Source of the DNA: an uncultured Bacteroidales bacterium
GTDB taxonomy: Bacteria; Bacteroidota; Bacteroidia; Bacteroidales; P3
Direction: 5' to 3'
Length of the DNA: 49,279 bases
NCBI GenBank assembly: GCA_900318665.1
Contig: ONLQ01000015.1
Span: 1-49,279, forward strand
In this document: positions 40,866 through 49,279 of the stretch, one piece after another
Numbering within the stretch: position 1 is the first letter of the stretch
Layout of the letters: each line of letters begins with the position of its first letter
Notes under the pieces: generated by a model
Databases searched by the model: none
Seen by the model: only the letters and a program-made list of their open reading frames with translations
What the model was told of the DNA's origin: nothing
Made by a program: the position numbers and the translations under genes

Positions 40866-41381
40866 TTATTCCGATGCCGTCTGATAGGTTTCTTCCTCTT
40901 CGGCCACCATCAGCAGGTCGGCGTACTGGGTGTCGTAGGCGTAGGTGCGGCGCAGCCGCTCGGCGGTGCGCTGGGCTATGAGGCTTTCTATCTTATCGAC
41001 GCAGGCGGCAGCCGAGCGGCGTATCTCGTCTTCCCACAGCCGCAGCACCAGCCAGCCCTCCTCTTCCAGGCGGCTGTTCACCTTTTTGTCGCGTGCTATG
41101 TTGCGTTCTATTTTCGCCACCCAGTAGGGGCTCAGCGTGTCGCGGTTGCGGAAGGTGGTGTCCCAGTCGCGCCCATGCCAGAAAACGCCGTCGCAAAAGA
41201 CGGCAATCTTGAGGCCTTTGAAGCAGAAATCGGGCTTGCCATAGACGGTGCGGTCGTTCTTGCGGTAGCGTATGTTGCGCTGGCGCAATTCCCGTGCTAT
41301 GAGCAGTTCTATCTTGGTGCCACGCCCACGGTTCGACTGCATACAGCGGTGCCGCTGTTCGGGAGTCAGCACGTCGGTCAT
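40866..41381 (-). CDS. Vsr-family (very short patch repair-like) endonuclease, lacking zinc ligands
   Basis: This 171-residue protein aligns with Vsr along its length: TPEQRHRCMQSNRGRGTKIE at the start, catalytic Asp51 in GKPDFCF, and His69 in VFWHG. In Escherichia coli Vsr the zinc is held by Cys66, His71, Cys73 and Cys117; here the same positions are Val, Arg, Trp and Glu. The C-terminal tail is extended. Classic Vsr nicks at T:G mismatches beside a Dcm methylase, but no cytosine methylase gene is nearby. The gene overlaps the O-antigen-ligase-like gene by 4 bases. It may be a diverged nuclease with another target. Confidence 0.85.
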   Translation of the reverse strand: MTDVLTPEQRHRCMQSNRGRGTKIELLIARELRQRNIRYRKNDRTVYGKPDFCFKGLKIAVFCDGVFWHGRDWDTTFRNRDTLSPYWVAKIERNIARDKKVNSRLEEEGWLVLRLWEDEIRRSAAACVDKIESLIAQRTAERLRRTYAYDTQYADLLMVAEEEETYQTASE

Positions 41382-42850
41382 GGCTGCTGTGCCTCCTGCT
41401 GTTTGTCGTCGGCGGGTTGTTTCTTCTCGCTGTAGAGGTCGAGCGCCACTATCACCGCCGTAAAGCCCCAGAAAGGCACGGAGAGTTTGTCGGTGTCGAG
41501 AAAGTTGTTGAAGAAGCCGTGTATGTAGTAGGTCAGCAGGCTCAAGGTGAACGCCAGCGCCATGTTCGCCACGCCGCGGTCGCGTGCGGTGCGATAGACG
41601 CGCACGCCCGTCACAAAGGTGAGGCAGAACACCGCCACGACAATAGCCACGCCCACCACGCCTTGCTCGGTGAGCGGACCTATATATTCGCTATGGGCGT
41701 TGCCGAGGTTGCCGGCGTTGGTGCTTATGGTGCTGAGTTGGTAACTGCGCTGATAACTGGCGTAGAGGAACTGATAGGTTCCGGGACCGCAGCCCATCAC
41801 GGGGTGCTCTTGCCAGAGGCGGAACGCCGACGCCCAGCGGTTGAGGCGCTCCAGATTGCTGGCGTCGGTGGCTATATTAGATATCGACTTCACCTGGTCG
41901 GCGACGTCGTATGACGAGTCCTGATGGTTTTTGCCCATCTTGTAGAGTATGTCGCCCTGATAGGCGAAGAACAGCCCCACGGCGAGCGCCGCCATCAGTG
42001 CCATCCATTTCAGTTTCACGCCCATACGGATAAGGACATACATACCTATGACGGCTGCCACGCTGACCCATGCCGCGCGGCAGTAGGAGAAGAACAGTCC
42101 CATGGCCAGCAAGCCGAACATTGCCACCGCCAGCAGGCGTGCCACGGGGCGGCCTTTGTCGGCAAAAAGCATGTAGAACGCCGCCGGAAGCATCAGCGCT
42201 ATGGCGCAGCCGTAGGCCGTGTGGTCGTTGTAGAACGGCGACATGACGTGGTGCATGGTCTGCAGGTCGCTGAAGTTGGACAGCGTCTTTATTGTCGCTA
42301 TGAGTATCACGGCAATAAGTCCTATGGCATAGCACCAGAAGAACTGTTTTATGCGTTGCTGATTGCGGAACAACTGTGCGGCGGCAAAGAAGAACGGCAC
42401 CACAAACCAAAGGCGTGCCAACGTGTATTTGAACGACACCCACGGCAGTTCCGAAAAGGCCGATGTGATAAGCATCCACGCTATCGACACCATGACGGCA
42501 ATGCTCACGGGGTGGCGCAGAATACGCTTGTCGTAGCCCCGCGAGAGCATGGTGCGGAAAATGAACATTGCCGTAAAGACAATCATCATAGGCTCCACCG
42601 GCATGGAGAGTTCCATCTGCGGAAAGAGCGCCACATTGATAGCAAAAGGTGTGAGCAGCGCCATGCTGAGCCACACATATTCTATCTTCACCACGAAGAA
42701 AAACAGCACCAGCAGCGCCATAGGCACATAGGACACATAGTAGATGTCTTTGGACAGGCACAAGCCGTTGACCACTATGAAAGCCAACGAGAAGGCCACT
42801 GCCAGCAACATCTGCCAATGCCGCAAGAACCAAGAGCGAACCGAAGCCAT
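41378..42850 (-). CDS. O-antigen ligase/polymerase-family (Wzy_C) membrane protein
   Basis: This 490-residue protein has about 12 hydrophobic segments and a large loop near residues 310-400. The loop contains RLNRWASAFRLWQEHPVMGCGPGTYQFLY and HSEYIGPLTEQGVVG, the latter carrying the HxxxL/H-type signature of O-antigen ligases and polymerases. It probably transfers or polymerises surface polysaccharide at the outer face of the inner membrane. It sits beside a Wzz-like gene, which supports this. Overlap with the nuclease gene suggests a shared transcript. Confidence 0.88.
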   Translation of the reverse strand: MASVRSWFLRHWQMLLAVAFSLAFIVVNGLCLSKDIYYVSYVPMALLVLFFFVVKIEYVWLSMALLTPFAINVALFPQMELSMPVEPMMIVFTAMFIFRTMLSRGYDKRILRHPVSIAVMVSIAWMLITSAFSELPWVSFKYTLARLWFVVPFFFAAAQLFRNQQRIKQFFWCYAIGLIAVILIATIKTLSNFSDLQTMHHVMSPFYNDHTAYGCAIALMLPAAFYMLFADKGRPVARLLAVAMFGLLAMGLFFSYCRAAWVSVAAVIGMYVLIRMGVKLKWMALMAALAVGLFFAYQGDILYKMGKNHQDSSYDVADQVKSISNIATDASNLERLNRWASAFRLWQEHPVMGCGPGTYQFLYASYQRSYQLSTISTNAGNLGNAHSEYIGPLTEQGVVGVAIVVAVFCLTFVTGVRVYRTARDRGVANMALAFTLSLLTYYIHGFFNNFLDTDKLSVPFWGFTAVIVALDLYSEKKQPADDKQQEAQQP

Positions 42851-42865
42851 GTCTTTCTCTAATTT

Positions 42866-42922
42866 GACCTATAAGACTTATTAGCCCCATCGGACTAATA
42901 AGACCAATTAGACCGACAAGTC
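42866..42922. repeat. 9-bp-period degenerate array
   Basis: GAC, GCC or GTC triplets begin at 42866, 42875, 42884, 42893, 42902, 42911 and 42920, exactly 9 bases apart, in units such as GACTAATAA and GACCAATTA. It fills the gap between the Wzz-like gene and the ligase gene. Confidence 0.78.
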
Positions 42923-42932
42923 TGATTTTCCC

Positions 42933-43808
42933 TTATTCTTTCTCCTCTTTGCGGCCACGTTCTGCCAACAGCAGTATCAGTATGCACAGCACGAGGGCGC
43001 CGAAAGCGCCGAGCAGCGCGATGATTATACGCTTGGGATAACATTTCTTGTCGGCGGGCACGGCGTGGTCGAGCCAGAACTTATAACTCACCTCGTTGTC
43101 CATATCCACCTTGCGCTGGGTGGCGCGGGTCTGCAACGATGCCAATTCCTTGCTCTTGTCGGAGATAAGTTGCTGGGTGCTGACGGCATACTGGGGATGG
43201 GCGCGGAGCGAGTCCTCGATGGCGTGCAGGTCGTTCTCCACGTCGGCGCACACCTGCTGCATGACGGCGTAGGCGTCGCAGGCGCGGCTATGGTGCAACT
43301 CGTGGCACAGCGTGTCGTAGTAGTCGGCAATGTAGTTGGCAATATCGGCAGCCCATACCGGGTCAACGTCCTGCACCGAAATCTTCACACCGAGGAAATC
43401 AGTGCGGCGCACATCGACATAGCCCTTATACATCTCGTCGAGTTTGTAGTATTTGTGTGCGTCGTCGGCATCAATGCCATAGTGCTCCAGAAGGTTGAAC
43501 TTGTCGCACACGGCGCGCTGCATGGTCTGCGACGAGAGTATCTGTATGGCATATTCGCAGTCGCGCTCCACGCCATAGTCCATAAAGTCGAGGCTGTAGT
43601 GGTAGTCCATTATGGCCTTCGAGATACGGTTGGAGTTGGTGGGGAAGATTACCGCCGTTGACATATAGCGCGGCGTCACGAGGAACGAGATGCCTATGGA
43701 GACCGCCAGCGCCACCACGAAAACGACTATCAAGAGCGTTTTCCAGCGCTTGAAAAAGGCTATAGACAGCGACAGGTCGTAACCGTTGCCAAAAGATTTG
43801 TCTTTCAT
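42933..43808 (-). CDS. Wzz/chain-length-determinant-like protein
   Basis: This 291-residue protein has a membrane helix near each end (about residues 23-48 and 262-285), enclosing a periplasmic helical domain with a coiled-coil region (about 180-230). The N-terminal block (WKTLLIVVFVVALAVSIGIS then LVTPRYMSTAVIFP) is the typical Wzz start. It would set polysaccharide chain length together with the ligase/polymerase-like neighbour. No kinase domain is attached. Confidence 0.88.
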   Translation of the reverse strand: MKDKSFGNGYDLSLSIAFFKRWKTLLIVVFVVALAVSIGISFLVTPRYMSTAVIFPTNSNRISKAIMDYHYSLDFMDYGVERDCEYAIQILSSQTMQRAVCDKFNLLEHYGIDADDAHKYYKLDEMYKGYVDVRRTDFLGVKISVQDVDPVWAADIANYIADYYDTLCHELHHSRACDAYAVMQQVCADVENDLHAIEDSLRAHPQYAVSTQQLISDKSKELASLQTRATQRKVDMDNEVSYKFWLDHAVPADKKCYPKRIIIALLGAFGALVLCILILLLAERGRKEEKE

Positions 43809-43889
43809 TGTTTTATTTTTTTATTGGTAAATGGTCAAAAAAAACTCACGAGGCGCTATTGCTATGCCCTACCCCCATAGGCCGCTGCC

Positions 43890-45299
43890 CTATTGCAGCA
43901 GCGATGCCGGTGCTTCGGCAGGGTTTTCGGCGCCAGCAGGCGCGGCGCTCTCGCTGCTCATGGGGCGTCCGCTCACCGAGGCGGGGGCTGGCGGCGTTGC
44001 CAACTCCGGCGCGCCACTTGTTGTCGAGGGTATCGACGGAATGCCCCAGTAGCCGTCAGCGTCGTCGGTGCTGTCCTGGCTCACGCCACGGGCAGGTCGG
44101 CGGCAGTTGCTCACGCCGTTCTGCAAGGCCTCCACGTCGTCGAGGGTGATTTTTTGGTCGCGTTTGGCAAGGAAGCGTTCCGGCCAGTAGGGAAAACTGC
44201 GCACCAGTTCGCCGCTATAGTAGAAGTCGAAGCCAATGGCGCCGAAGGTGTACCACTCCTCGTCAACCTTTATGCGGCTGCCGCCACACACGGGGTCGGC
44301 CTTGGGTTTCGACTGCTCGAAGCCCACGTTGAACAGCGTGAACAGAATGTCGGGGCGGCCGCTGATGTCGAAGCCCGCGCGTTTCCACTGCAGCATGGTC
44401 TGATGCAGGATACAGCCGGTGTAGATATAGGAATAGAGGTGGTTGCGATAGTCCACCAGGCGGTTGTAGCGTTCGGTGTCGTGGTCCTCGGTCTCGAAGT
44501 CCAGCAGATGCTCGTAGTCGGCGCCCATATAGAACTCCGACGTGGGGTCTTTGAGGTTCTCTTCCACGCGCGAGGCCGTCATCAGTTTGATGCCGTTCAC
44601 GCCGTAGGAGAACTGCGACTGCACCGACAGCGCCTTCATGGGTCCGAGGTATTTCTTCACCATCTCGCGCTTGGTGTTGAAGAGTCGTATCTGCTCGCCC
44701 ACCAGGCAGGCGGCAATCATGCGGGGCTCCACGCCTGTCAGGCGGCCAGCCTCTTCTATCAGCGCCTGGTCACGCACCAGGGCCATGCGTAGCGACTCCC
44801 ATTCCACGGTGTTCATCCACGGCACCGCCAGGCCGTTGTCGCGCTGCTTGGTTTTCTTCAAGCAGGCTATCAGTTCGCCCGATAGTTTGTGGTAGCCCTC
44901 CACGTCGTCAATATAGAGTTCTGTGGCGGCAATCATGCGGTCCACCATCATGGGGTCGGAGGCCTGCTGGGCGGCCTGCGTGATGAGGCGCGCGTTGGCG
45001 GGATAGAATCGGCTGTAGGCTATGAGTTTGGCATATTGCTCGGCCCACAGTTCCGACAACTCCTCGTTCGACAGTTGCTTGTCTTTCAAGCCCTTCATCT
45101 CCTCCACCGACATCAGGTAGCGATAGTTTTTGTCTATGGCACCGTGGTTGTTGGTTATGCCCGTCTGATAGAGCAACCAAACACCAATTATGGCTACGCC
45201 CGCAAGGGCGAAGCCATAAAGGACGATGTCGTAAATCTTACGTTTCCACGAGCGGTTTTCCCACCACTGGCGGAGCATTAGGCCAAATCTCTTAACCAT
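43890..45299 (-). CDS. Membrane-anchored protein, DUF1402-like (lysozyme-like fold suspected)
   Basis: This 469-residue protein has one N-terminal membrane helix (about residues 26-46). The core contains LTGVEPRMIAACLVGEQ (about 197-213), which resembles the start of lytic-transglycosylase-like or DUF1402 domains with a possible catalytic Glu. QFSYGVNGIKLMTA and PDILFTLFNVGF follow. The last 70 residues are rich in Pro, Ala and Ser and low in complexity. The start overlaps nhaD by 22 bases, so expression is probably coupled. Peptidoglycan cleavage is possible but only inferred. Confidence 0.6.
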   Translation of the reverse strand: MVKRFGLMLRQWWENRSWKRKIYDIVLYGFALAGVAIIGVWLLYQTGITNNHGAIDKNYRYLMSVEEMKGLKDKQLSNEELSELWAEQYAKLIAYSRFYPANARLITQAAQQASDPMMVDRMIAATELYIDDVEGYHKLSGELIACLKKTKQRDNGLAVPWMNTVEWESLRMALVRDQALIEEAGRLTGVEPRMIAACLVGEQIRLFNTKREMVKKYLGPMKALSVQSQFSYGVNGIKLMTASRVEENLKDPTSEFYMGADYEHLLDFETEDHDTERYNRLVDYRNHLYSYIYTGCILHQTMLQWKRAGFDISGRPDILFTLFNVGFEQSKPKADPVCGGSRIKVDEEWYTFGAIGFDFYYSGELVRSFPYWPERFLAKRDQKITLDDVEALQNGVSNCRRPARGVSQDSTDDADGYWGIPSIPSTTSGAPELATPPAPASVSGRPMSSESAAPAGAENPAEAPASLLQ

Positions 45300-46651
45300 G
45301 GAATAGACTCAAAGATGGTTACGTCCATCAGGATGAATATGATGGCACCGGCAACATAACCGACGAATGCCAGCCAAGAGATTTTCTTGAGATACCAAAT
45401 GAAGTCGATTTTCTCAATACCCATGATAGCCACACCAGCGGCAGAACCGATGATGAGGAGACTACCACCAGTACCGGCACAGTAGGCCAGGAACTCCCAG
45501 AATGGATGATTGACGGCAAACATGGCACCATCGCCAAGAGGATACATACCCATAGAGGCAGCCACGAGAGGCACGTTGTCAACAATGGAGGAAAGAACAC
45601 CGATAACAAGGTCAATAATAAAGAATCCGACAGGTTCGTCGCCAGCCTTGATACCCATAAAGGTTGTGTTGAGGCCATTGGCAAGCATGCCAAGAGCACC
45701 ACAGGTTTCGAGACAAGCCACAGCCATCAAGATACCGAGGAAAAAGAGCACCGTGGGAGTATCGATGTGTTCGAGGGTCTTGGTCGTAGTGGGAAGAGTT
45801 CCAGTGGTCTCAGTCGAGAACTTGCGGCTAATCAACTCGGTGAGAATCCACAGCACGCCGACGCCGAAGAGCATGCCCAGATAGGGAGGCAGGTGGGTGA
45901 TGGTCTTAAAGATGGGGACGAAAACGAGGGCACCAATACCGACAAAGAATATGAGGTTGCGCCAGCGTTTGTCAATCTTGACACCACCATACTTTACATC
46001 ACTCATCACCACCTCGCCTTTGAGAGTGGAGGCGCAGATAGCCACGGGGACAATCATGCACACCAGCGAGGCAAGGAGGGTCTTGACCATGATGTTGACA
46101 GTGGTAACCTGACCACCAATCCAGAGCATGATAGTGGTAACGTCGCCAATGGGACTCCATGCACCACCAGCGTTGGCGGCAATGATAACGATACCGGCAA
46201 AGAGCCAACGTTCTTTCTGGTCGGCAATAAGTTTGCGAAGCAGGGCGCACATCACGATGGCGGTAGTCATGTTGTCCAGAACGGCCGAGAGGAAGAAGGT
46301 GATGAAGGAAAGAATCCACATCAATTTCTTCTTGTTACGGGTCTTGACATACTGGGTAATGATACGGAAACCTTCGTATTCGTCAATGAGGGTGACGATG
46401 GTCATGGCTCCCAGCAGGAAGAAAACAATTTCGGCAGTGCTGCCCAAGTGGTGCACCAGGTTGCCCGACAAGGCGGTACGCCACTCTTCTACCGAGAGGC
46501 CAGCGCCAAAATAGGACTGCGACAGAGCGTAGATAGTCCAAAGCACCACGCCCAGCAAAAGCGCGGAGGCTGTTTTGTTTATCTGTAAGGGGTGCTCCAA
46601 TGCAATGCAGGCGTAGCCCACAATGAATGCTGCAACAATAAGTACTAACAT
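45278..46651 (-). CDS. nhaD: Na+/H+ antiporter NhaD
   Basis: This 457-residue integral membrane protein belongs to the NhaD ion-transporter family, with about 12 hydrophobic segments. Marks are FFLSAVLDNMTTAIVM (about residues 119-134), AANAGGAWSPIGDVTT (about 159-174) and a second inverted-half signature SSIVDNVPLVAASMGM near 370. It exports sodium in exchange for protons. It lies between yidC and the DUF1402-like gene, all in one direction. Confidence 0.95.
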   Translation of the reverse strand: MLVLIVAAFIVGYACIALEHPLQINKTASALLLGVVLWTIYALSQSYFGAGLSVEEWRTALSGNLVHHLGSTAEIVFFLLGAMTIVTLIDEYEGFRIITQYVKTRNKKKLMWILSFITFFLSAVLDNMTTAIVMCALLRKLIADQKERWLFAGIVIIAANAGGAWSPIGDVTTIMLWIGGQVTTVNIMVKTLLASLVCMIVPVAICASTLKGEVVMSDVKYGGVKIDKRWRNLIFFVGIGALVFVPIFKTITHLPPYLGMLFGVGVLWILTELISRKFSTETTGTLPTTTKTLEHIDTPTVLFFLGILMAVACLETCGALGMLANGLNTTFMGIKAGDEPVGFFIIDLVIGVLSSIVDNVPLVAASMGMYPLGDGAMFAVNHPFWEFLAYCAGTGGSLLIIGSAAGVAIMGIEKIDFIWYLKKISWLAFVGYVAGAIIFILMDVTIFESIPWLRDLA

Positions 46652-46712
46652 TGTAATAGTTTTTTGTTTGAGATTATTATTTTTTGTTGATTAATTTGTT
46701 CCAAATGGTTGT

Positions 46713-48698
46713 TTATCTCTTCTGACGCTGCTGGGCGGCCTGCTGTTTCTGCGCCTCTTTCATCATCTGCTCCATGCGGGCCTGCCATTTGCTCTTCTTC
46801 TGCGGCTGGCTTTGGGCCTTGATGTCGTAGGCTGCCATGCGGGCGCGCACCTTCTGCTCGCTCGTGAACTTGCGTATCAGAATCATCTGTATCATGGTGA
46901 TGGTCAGCGAGAGGAAATAGTAGAGGTTCAAAGCGGCCGACTGGCTGTTGAAGAGGAAGAGCATCATAAACGGCATGAGATACATCATGAACTTCATGCC
47001 TGGCATATTCATCGAACTCGAGTTGACGCGCATGGTGTACCAGGTGTAGAAGAACTGCACGCCAAACATCAGCAGGCAGAACAGCGAGACGTGGTCGCCG
47101 TAGAGCGGAATGTTGAAGCCGAGGTCGAGAATTGAGTCGTAGGTCGAGAGGTCGTCGCACCACAGGAAGGGCTGCTGGCGCAACTCGATAGATGCAGGAT
47201 AGAAGCGGAACATGGCCCAGATGATAGGCAACTGCAGCAACAGAGGCAGACAGCCTGCCATGGGGCTGTAGCCCGCGCGTTTCTGCAGGCGGCTCATCTC
47301 CTGCTGTTTGGCCATAGCCTGGTCGGGGTTGGGATATTTCTTGTTCAGCATCTCCATCTCTGGGCGCAGTATCTGCATTATGGCGCTGCCCTGATAGGAT
47401 TTGAAGGTCAGCGGGAAGAGCACGAGGCGCAGCAAGAAGGTCAAGATGACGATGATGATGCCGTAGTTCCAGTTGAACTGCTCCAGGAAGTTGAACACCG
47501 GAATGATGGCATAGCGGCTAATCCACTGCGTGAGGAAGAACCCCCAGCCCAGCGGCAGCATACGCTCGAAGCCCTTGTGCATGGCGCGGAGGTCGCGATA
47601 TTTGGTGGGGCCGAAATAGAAATGCATCGGTATGCTGCTGTTGCCGCCGTTGAAGGGCAGGCCTATGGTGCTGTTCATGTCGCACAGATAGTTGGCGCGC
47701 TCCTCGTCCTTGCGGGTCACGGTCGAGATGTCGGCGTTCTCAAAGGTGCTGTCGCTCATCAGTATGGCGCAGAAGAACTGCTGCTTGTAGGCAATCCATT
47801 CCACCTGGGTCTTGACGTGCTCGTCGCCGTCGCGGCCAATGCGCAGATAGTCCACCTTGTCCTTGGCGGGCTTGTAGTAGATGCTGGAGTTGTTGCGCTC
47901 CATGTCCTTGTTGGGGTTGCGGCTGTTTTTGCTGCTCTGGTCCACCTTCTCCTGGCGGTTCATGGCGTTGTGCCACACAAAGTCGAGGTACGACATTTCG
48001 CGCACCACGCCGCCGAGGTTGTGGAAGTTGATGACGAAGCCAATCTCATATTGGTCGCCATACACGGTGTAGAGGTATTCCAGATAGCGGTCGCTGCTGA
48101 TGCCCGTGCTGTCGCCAATGTAGGCGCGCATGCTCACCACCACCGAGTCGCTGCCCGTCAGCGTCATCGTGCCGTTGTCCGTTGCCGTGTAAGGCTTGCC
48201 GTCAACGTAGGGGACAAACACAAGGTCCTTGGTCTCGATGTTGTAATTCTCCTCGGTGGCGAAAATCAGGTTCATGTTTTCTGCCGAGGGGGTGATGAGT
48301 TGCAGCGGCATGCTGTCGTAGGTGGTGTAGCCCGACAGGACCACGTTGTCCACGCGGGCGCCCTTGTTGCAGAGCGTCAGCGACATCACGTCATTCACTA
48401 TCGTCAGGTTGGCGCTGTCGCCCACAGCGCTGACATTAAACACGCCCATATTGGCGCGCGTCTTTTGCGCTATGGCGTTTATGACGGTGCTGTCGCCAGC
48501 CTTGGCCAGCGAGTCGGCCTGGCGTTTAGCCTCTTTCAGCAGGCGGTCCTGCTCCATAGAATCCATGTAGGCTGCCACCATCGAGTCGTGGCGTTTCTGC
48601 ATAAGTTCGCGCTCCTCCTTTGTGGGCGAAACCCACCACATATATCCAACAAAGATTCCGAATATCAGTATCAGTCCGATGATTGATTGCTTGTTCAT
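46713..48698 (-). CDS. yidC: Membrane protein insertase YidC/Oxa1
   Basis: This 661-residue insertase has an N-terminal membrane anchor (residues 6-24), a large periplasmic beta domain (about 75-360) and the conserved five-helix core (about 380-620). The core contains YQGSAIMQILRPEM and GYSPMAGCLPLLLQLPIIWAMF. The C-terminal tail is basic and Gln-rich (QKQQAAQQRQKR), fitting ribosome contact. It is longer than the E. coli protein (548) through its periplasmic domain and tail, as is common in Bacteroidota. Confidence 0.97.
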   Translation of the reverse strand: MNKQSIIGLILIFGIFVGYMWWVSPTKEERELMQKRHDSMVAAYMDSMEQDRLLKEAKRQADSLAKAGDSTVINAIAQKTRANMGVFNVSAVGDSANLTIVNDVMSLTLCNKGARVDNVVLSGYTTYDSMPLQLITPSAENMNLIFATEENYNIETKDLVFVPYVDGKPYTATDNGTMTLTGSDSVVVSMRAYIGDSTGISSDRYLEYLYTVYGDQYEIGFVINFHNLGGVVREMSYLDFVWHNAMNRQEKVDQSSKNSRNPNKDMERNNSSIYYKPAKDKVDYLRIGRDGDEHVKTQVEWIAYKQQFFCAILMSDSTFENADISTVTRKDEERANYLCDMNSTIGLPFNGGNSSIPMHFYFGPTKYRDLRAMHKGFERMLPLGWGFFLTQWISRYAIIPVFNFLEQFNWNYGIIIVILTFLLRLVLFPLTFKSYQGSAIMQILRPEMEMLNKKYPNPDQAMAKQQEMSRLQKRAGYSPMAGCLPLLLQLPIIWAMFRFYPASIELRQQPFLWCDDLSTYDSILDLGFNIPLYGDHVSLFCLLMFGVQFFYTWYTMRVNSSSMNMPGMKFMMYLMPFMMLFLFNSQSAALNLYYFLSLTITMIQMILIRKFTSEQKVRARMAAYDIKAQSQPQKKSKWQARMEQMMKEAQKQQAAQQRQKR

Positions 48699-48793
48699 AT
48701 ATTCTCCTATATATAGTCCGCCAATAAGCGAAAGATGATAACTAATTATAAATCACTCTGTGCCAGCAAATCAACGCCGCAACAGAGAAATTG

Positions 48794-48801
48794 CAAATTT
48801 A
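48794..48801 (-). promoter_or_regulatory. Possible yidC -7 box TAAATTTG
   Basis: On the minus strand TAAATTTG fits TAnnTTTG. A TTTG lies 16 bases upstream (48821-48818), shorter than the usual spacer. The leader to yidC would be about 95 bases. Confidence 0.4.
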
Positions 48802-48821
48802 ATCTTTTTTTTGATACCAAA

Positions 48822-48915
48822 TCAGACTAATTAGGCCTAATTGGACTAATTAGAAAAATTGGACCAATAGGACTAATTAGATCCATTAGAGCGACAGGAC
48901 TAATCGGACTAATTA
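48822..48915. repeat. 9-bp-period degenerate array, about ten units
   Basis: CTA (or CCA) cores fall at 48837, 48846, 48864, 48873, 48900 and 48909, all on one 9-base lattice with weaker units between; an extra core at 48827 is 10 bases off. The consensus unit is GGACTAATT. It lies between the yidC leader and the terminator at 48928. Confidence 0.82.
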
Positions 48916-48927
48916 GACCAAAAACCA

Positions 48928-48961
48928 CCAAGCCGCTTGGAGCGTGCTCCAAGCGGCTTGG
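48928..48961. terminator. Terminator of the outer-membrane barrel gene
   Basis: A perfect 16-bp stem, CCAAGCCGCTTGGAGC (48928-48943) with its complement at 48946-48961, has a two-base loop. On the minus strand it is followed by GGTTTTTGG. Confidence 0.85.
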
Positions 48962-49017
48962 CTGATTGATTATAAGGGGTAGTTATAAGAGGGAAGTCTC
49001 TTATCCCCGCTGTAGCA

Positions 49018-49279
49018 TTACTGCTGCGGGGGGACCACTTTCTTCTCCCCTACTCCGTAGTGGTAGGCTATGCGGATGCCAAACTCGGTGTAGCCGATTT
49101 TCTCCACCAGCGCGGTGGTCGAAGGCTGCGCCGTGCTCACGCGGTTGCGGGACAGCGTCATGGGCTGGTTCTTGCCGTCGGGGCTGTTCTGCGTCAGCGC
49201 GTAGCGGCCATAGAGACCCAGCGAGATGGCGTTGCGGTCGTCCATGCGGAATCTGTAACCCGCCTCGGCTGCCAGCATC
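49018..49279 (-). CDS. C-terminal part of an outer-membrane beta-barrel protein (runs off the window)
   Basis: The last 86 or more residues of a protein whose start lies beyond the window. Alternating aromatic strands (GLYGRYALTQN, then YTEFGIRIAYHYG) are typical of small porin-like barrels, here ending in a short VVPPQQ tail. It is on the minus strand, upstream of yidC but separated from it by a terminator. Confidence 0.7.
   Translation of the reverse strand, partial: MLAAEAGYRFRMDDRNAISLGLYGRYALTQNSPDGKNQPMTLSRNRVSTAQPSTTALVEKIGYTEFGIRIAYHYGVGEKKVVPPQQ

Noticed and set aside
47577-48686. 369-codon open frame opposite yidC
   Set aside because: Valine, alanine and histidine-rich shadow translation of yidC with no recognisable domain.
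48822-48915. Periodic repeats considered as a CRISPR array
   Set aside because: The period is 9 bases, units are degenerate and there are no spacers of 30 or more bases and no cas genes.
1-49279. tRNA and rRNA genes
   Set aside because: No cloverleaf with a GTTCGANTC-type T-loop and no rRNA-like conserved stretch was noticed in any intergenic region.

Overview
The window comes from a Bacteroidota chromosome, most likely a gut-type Bacteroidales. The evidence is the promoter signature TAnnTTTG seen ahead of many genes, the general lack of Shine-Dalgarno sequences, a glycine-lipid acyltransferase pair, a TonB-dependent receptor with a carboxypeptidase-like N-terminal domain, an IS982-family element, and housekeeping neighbours typical of the order (purH-mreB, DUF177-rpmF, yidC). 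The genus cannot be fixed from sequence reading alone. No tRNA, rRNA or CRISPR array was seen.

Layout. (1) 1-4.1 kb: glycine-lipid acyltransferases (glsA, glsB), an engB GTPase gene broken by an apparent internal deletion, and dacB. (2) 4.2-11.0 kb: a same-strand block of five exported proteins or lipoproteins of unknown role, with mosaic relationships to one another. It is preceded by an unusual operator-like array of 21-bp-spaced repeats. (3) 11.0-23.0 kb: an AT-rich accessory island. It holds a YRDD reverse transcriptase, a 1319-residue sacsin-like GHKL ATPase ending in a DUF3883 nuclease-like domain, a TonB-dependent receptor, an ABC half-transporter, a complete IS982-family element with target duplication, and a decayed transporter fragment. 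(4) 23.0-39.9 kb: GC-richer core genes: OmpA-like lipoprotein, CLC protein, mreB, purH, pfkA, a beta-CASP metallo-beta-lactamase protein, cstA, a YD-like secreted protein, a LysE-family exporter, murF with an alpha/beta hydrolase, a SIMPL protein, a YbaK protein, rpmF and DUF177. (5) 40.0-49.3 kb, minus strand: a PurL-like fragment protein, a Vsr-like nuclease, O-antigen-ligase and Wzz-like surface-polysaccharide proteins, a DUF1402-like protein, nhaD, yidC and the end of an outer-membrane barrel.

The strongest candidate for an undescribed system is the two-gene cassette at 11089-16743. The reverse transcriptase has its own promoter and is followed after 22 bases by a single-chain ATPase/nuclease, and both are clearly AT-richer than the flanking chromosome. 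This looks like a defence module, in which cDNA synthesis could feed or trigger an ATP-gated nuclease. The function is inferred; only the domains and the layout are seen.

Two regulatory observations stand out. A three-copy direct repeat (ATTTCATAC, 21-bp period) lies exactly 41 bases upstream of the -7 box at two unlinked promoters (4.3 kb and 37.4 kb), an arrangement like LytTR response-regulator sites. A family of degenerate 9-bp-period arrays sits in at least three, probably four, intergenic gaps.
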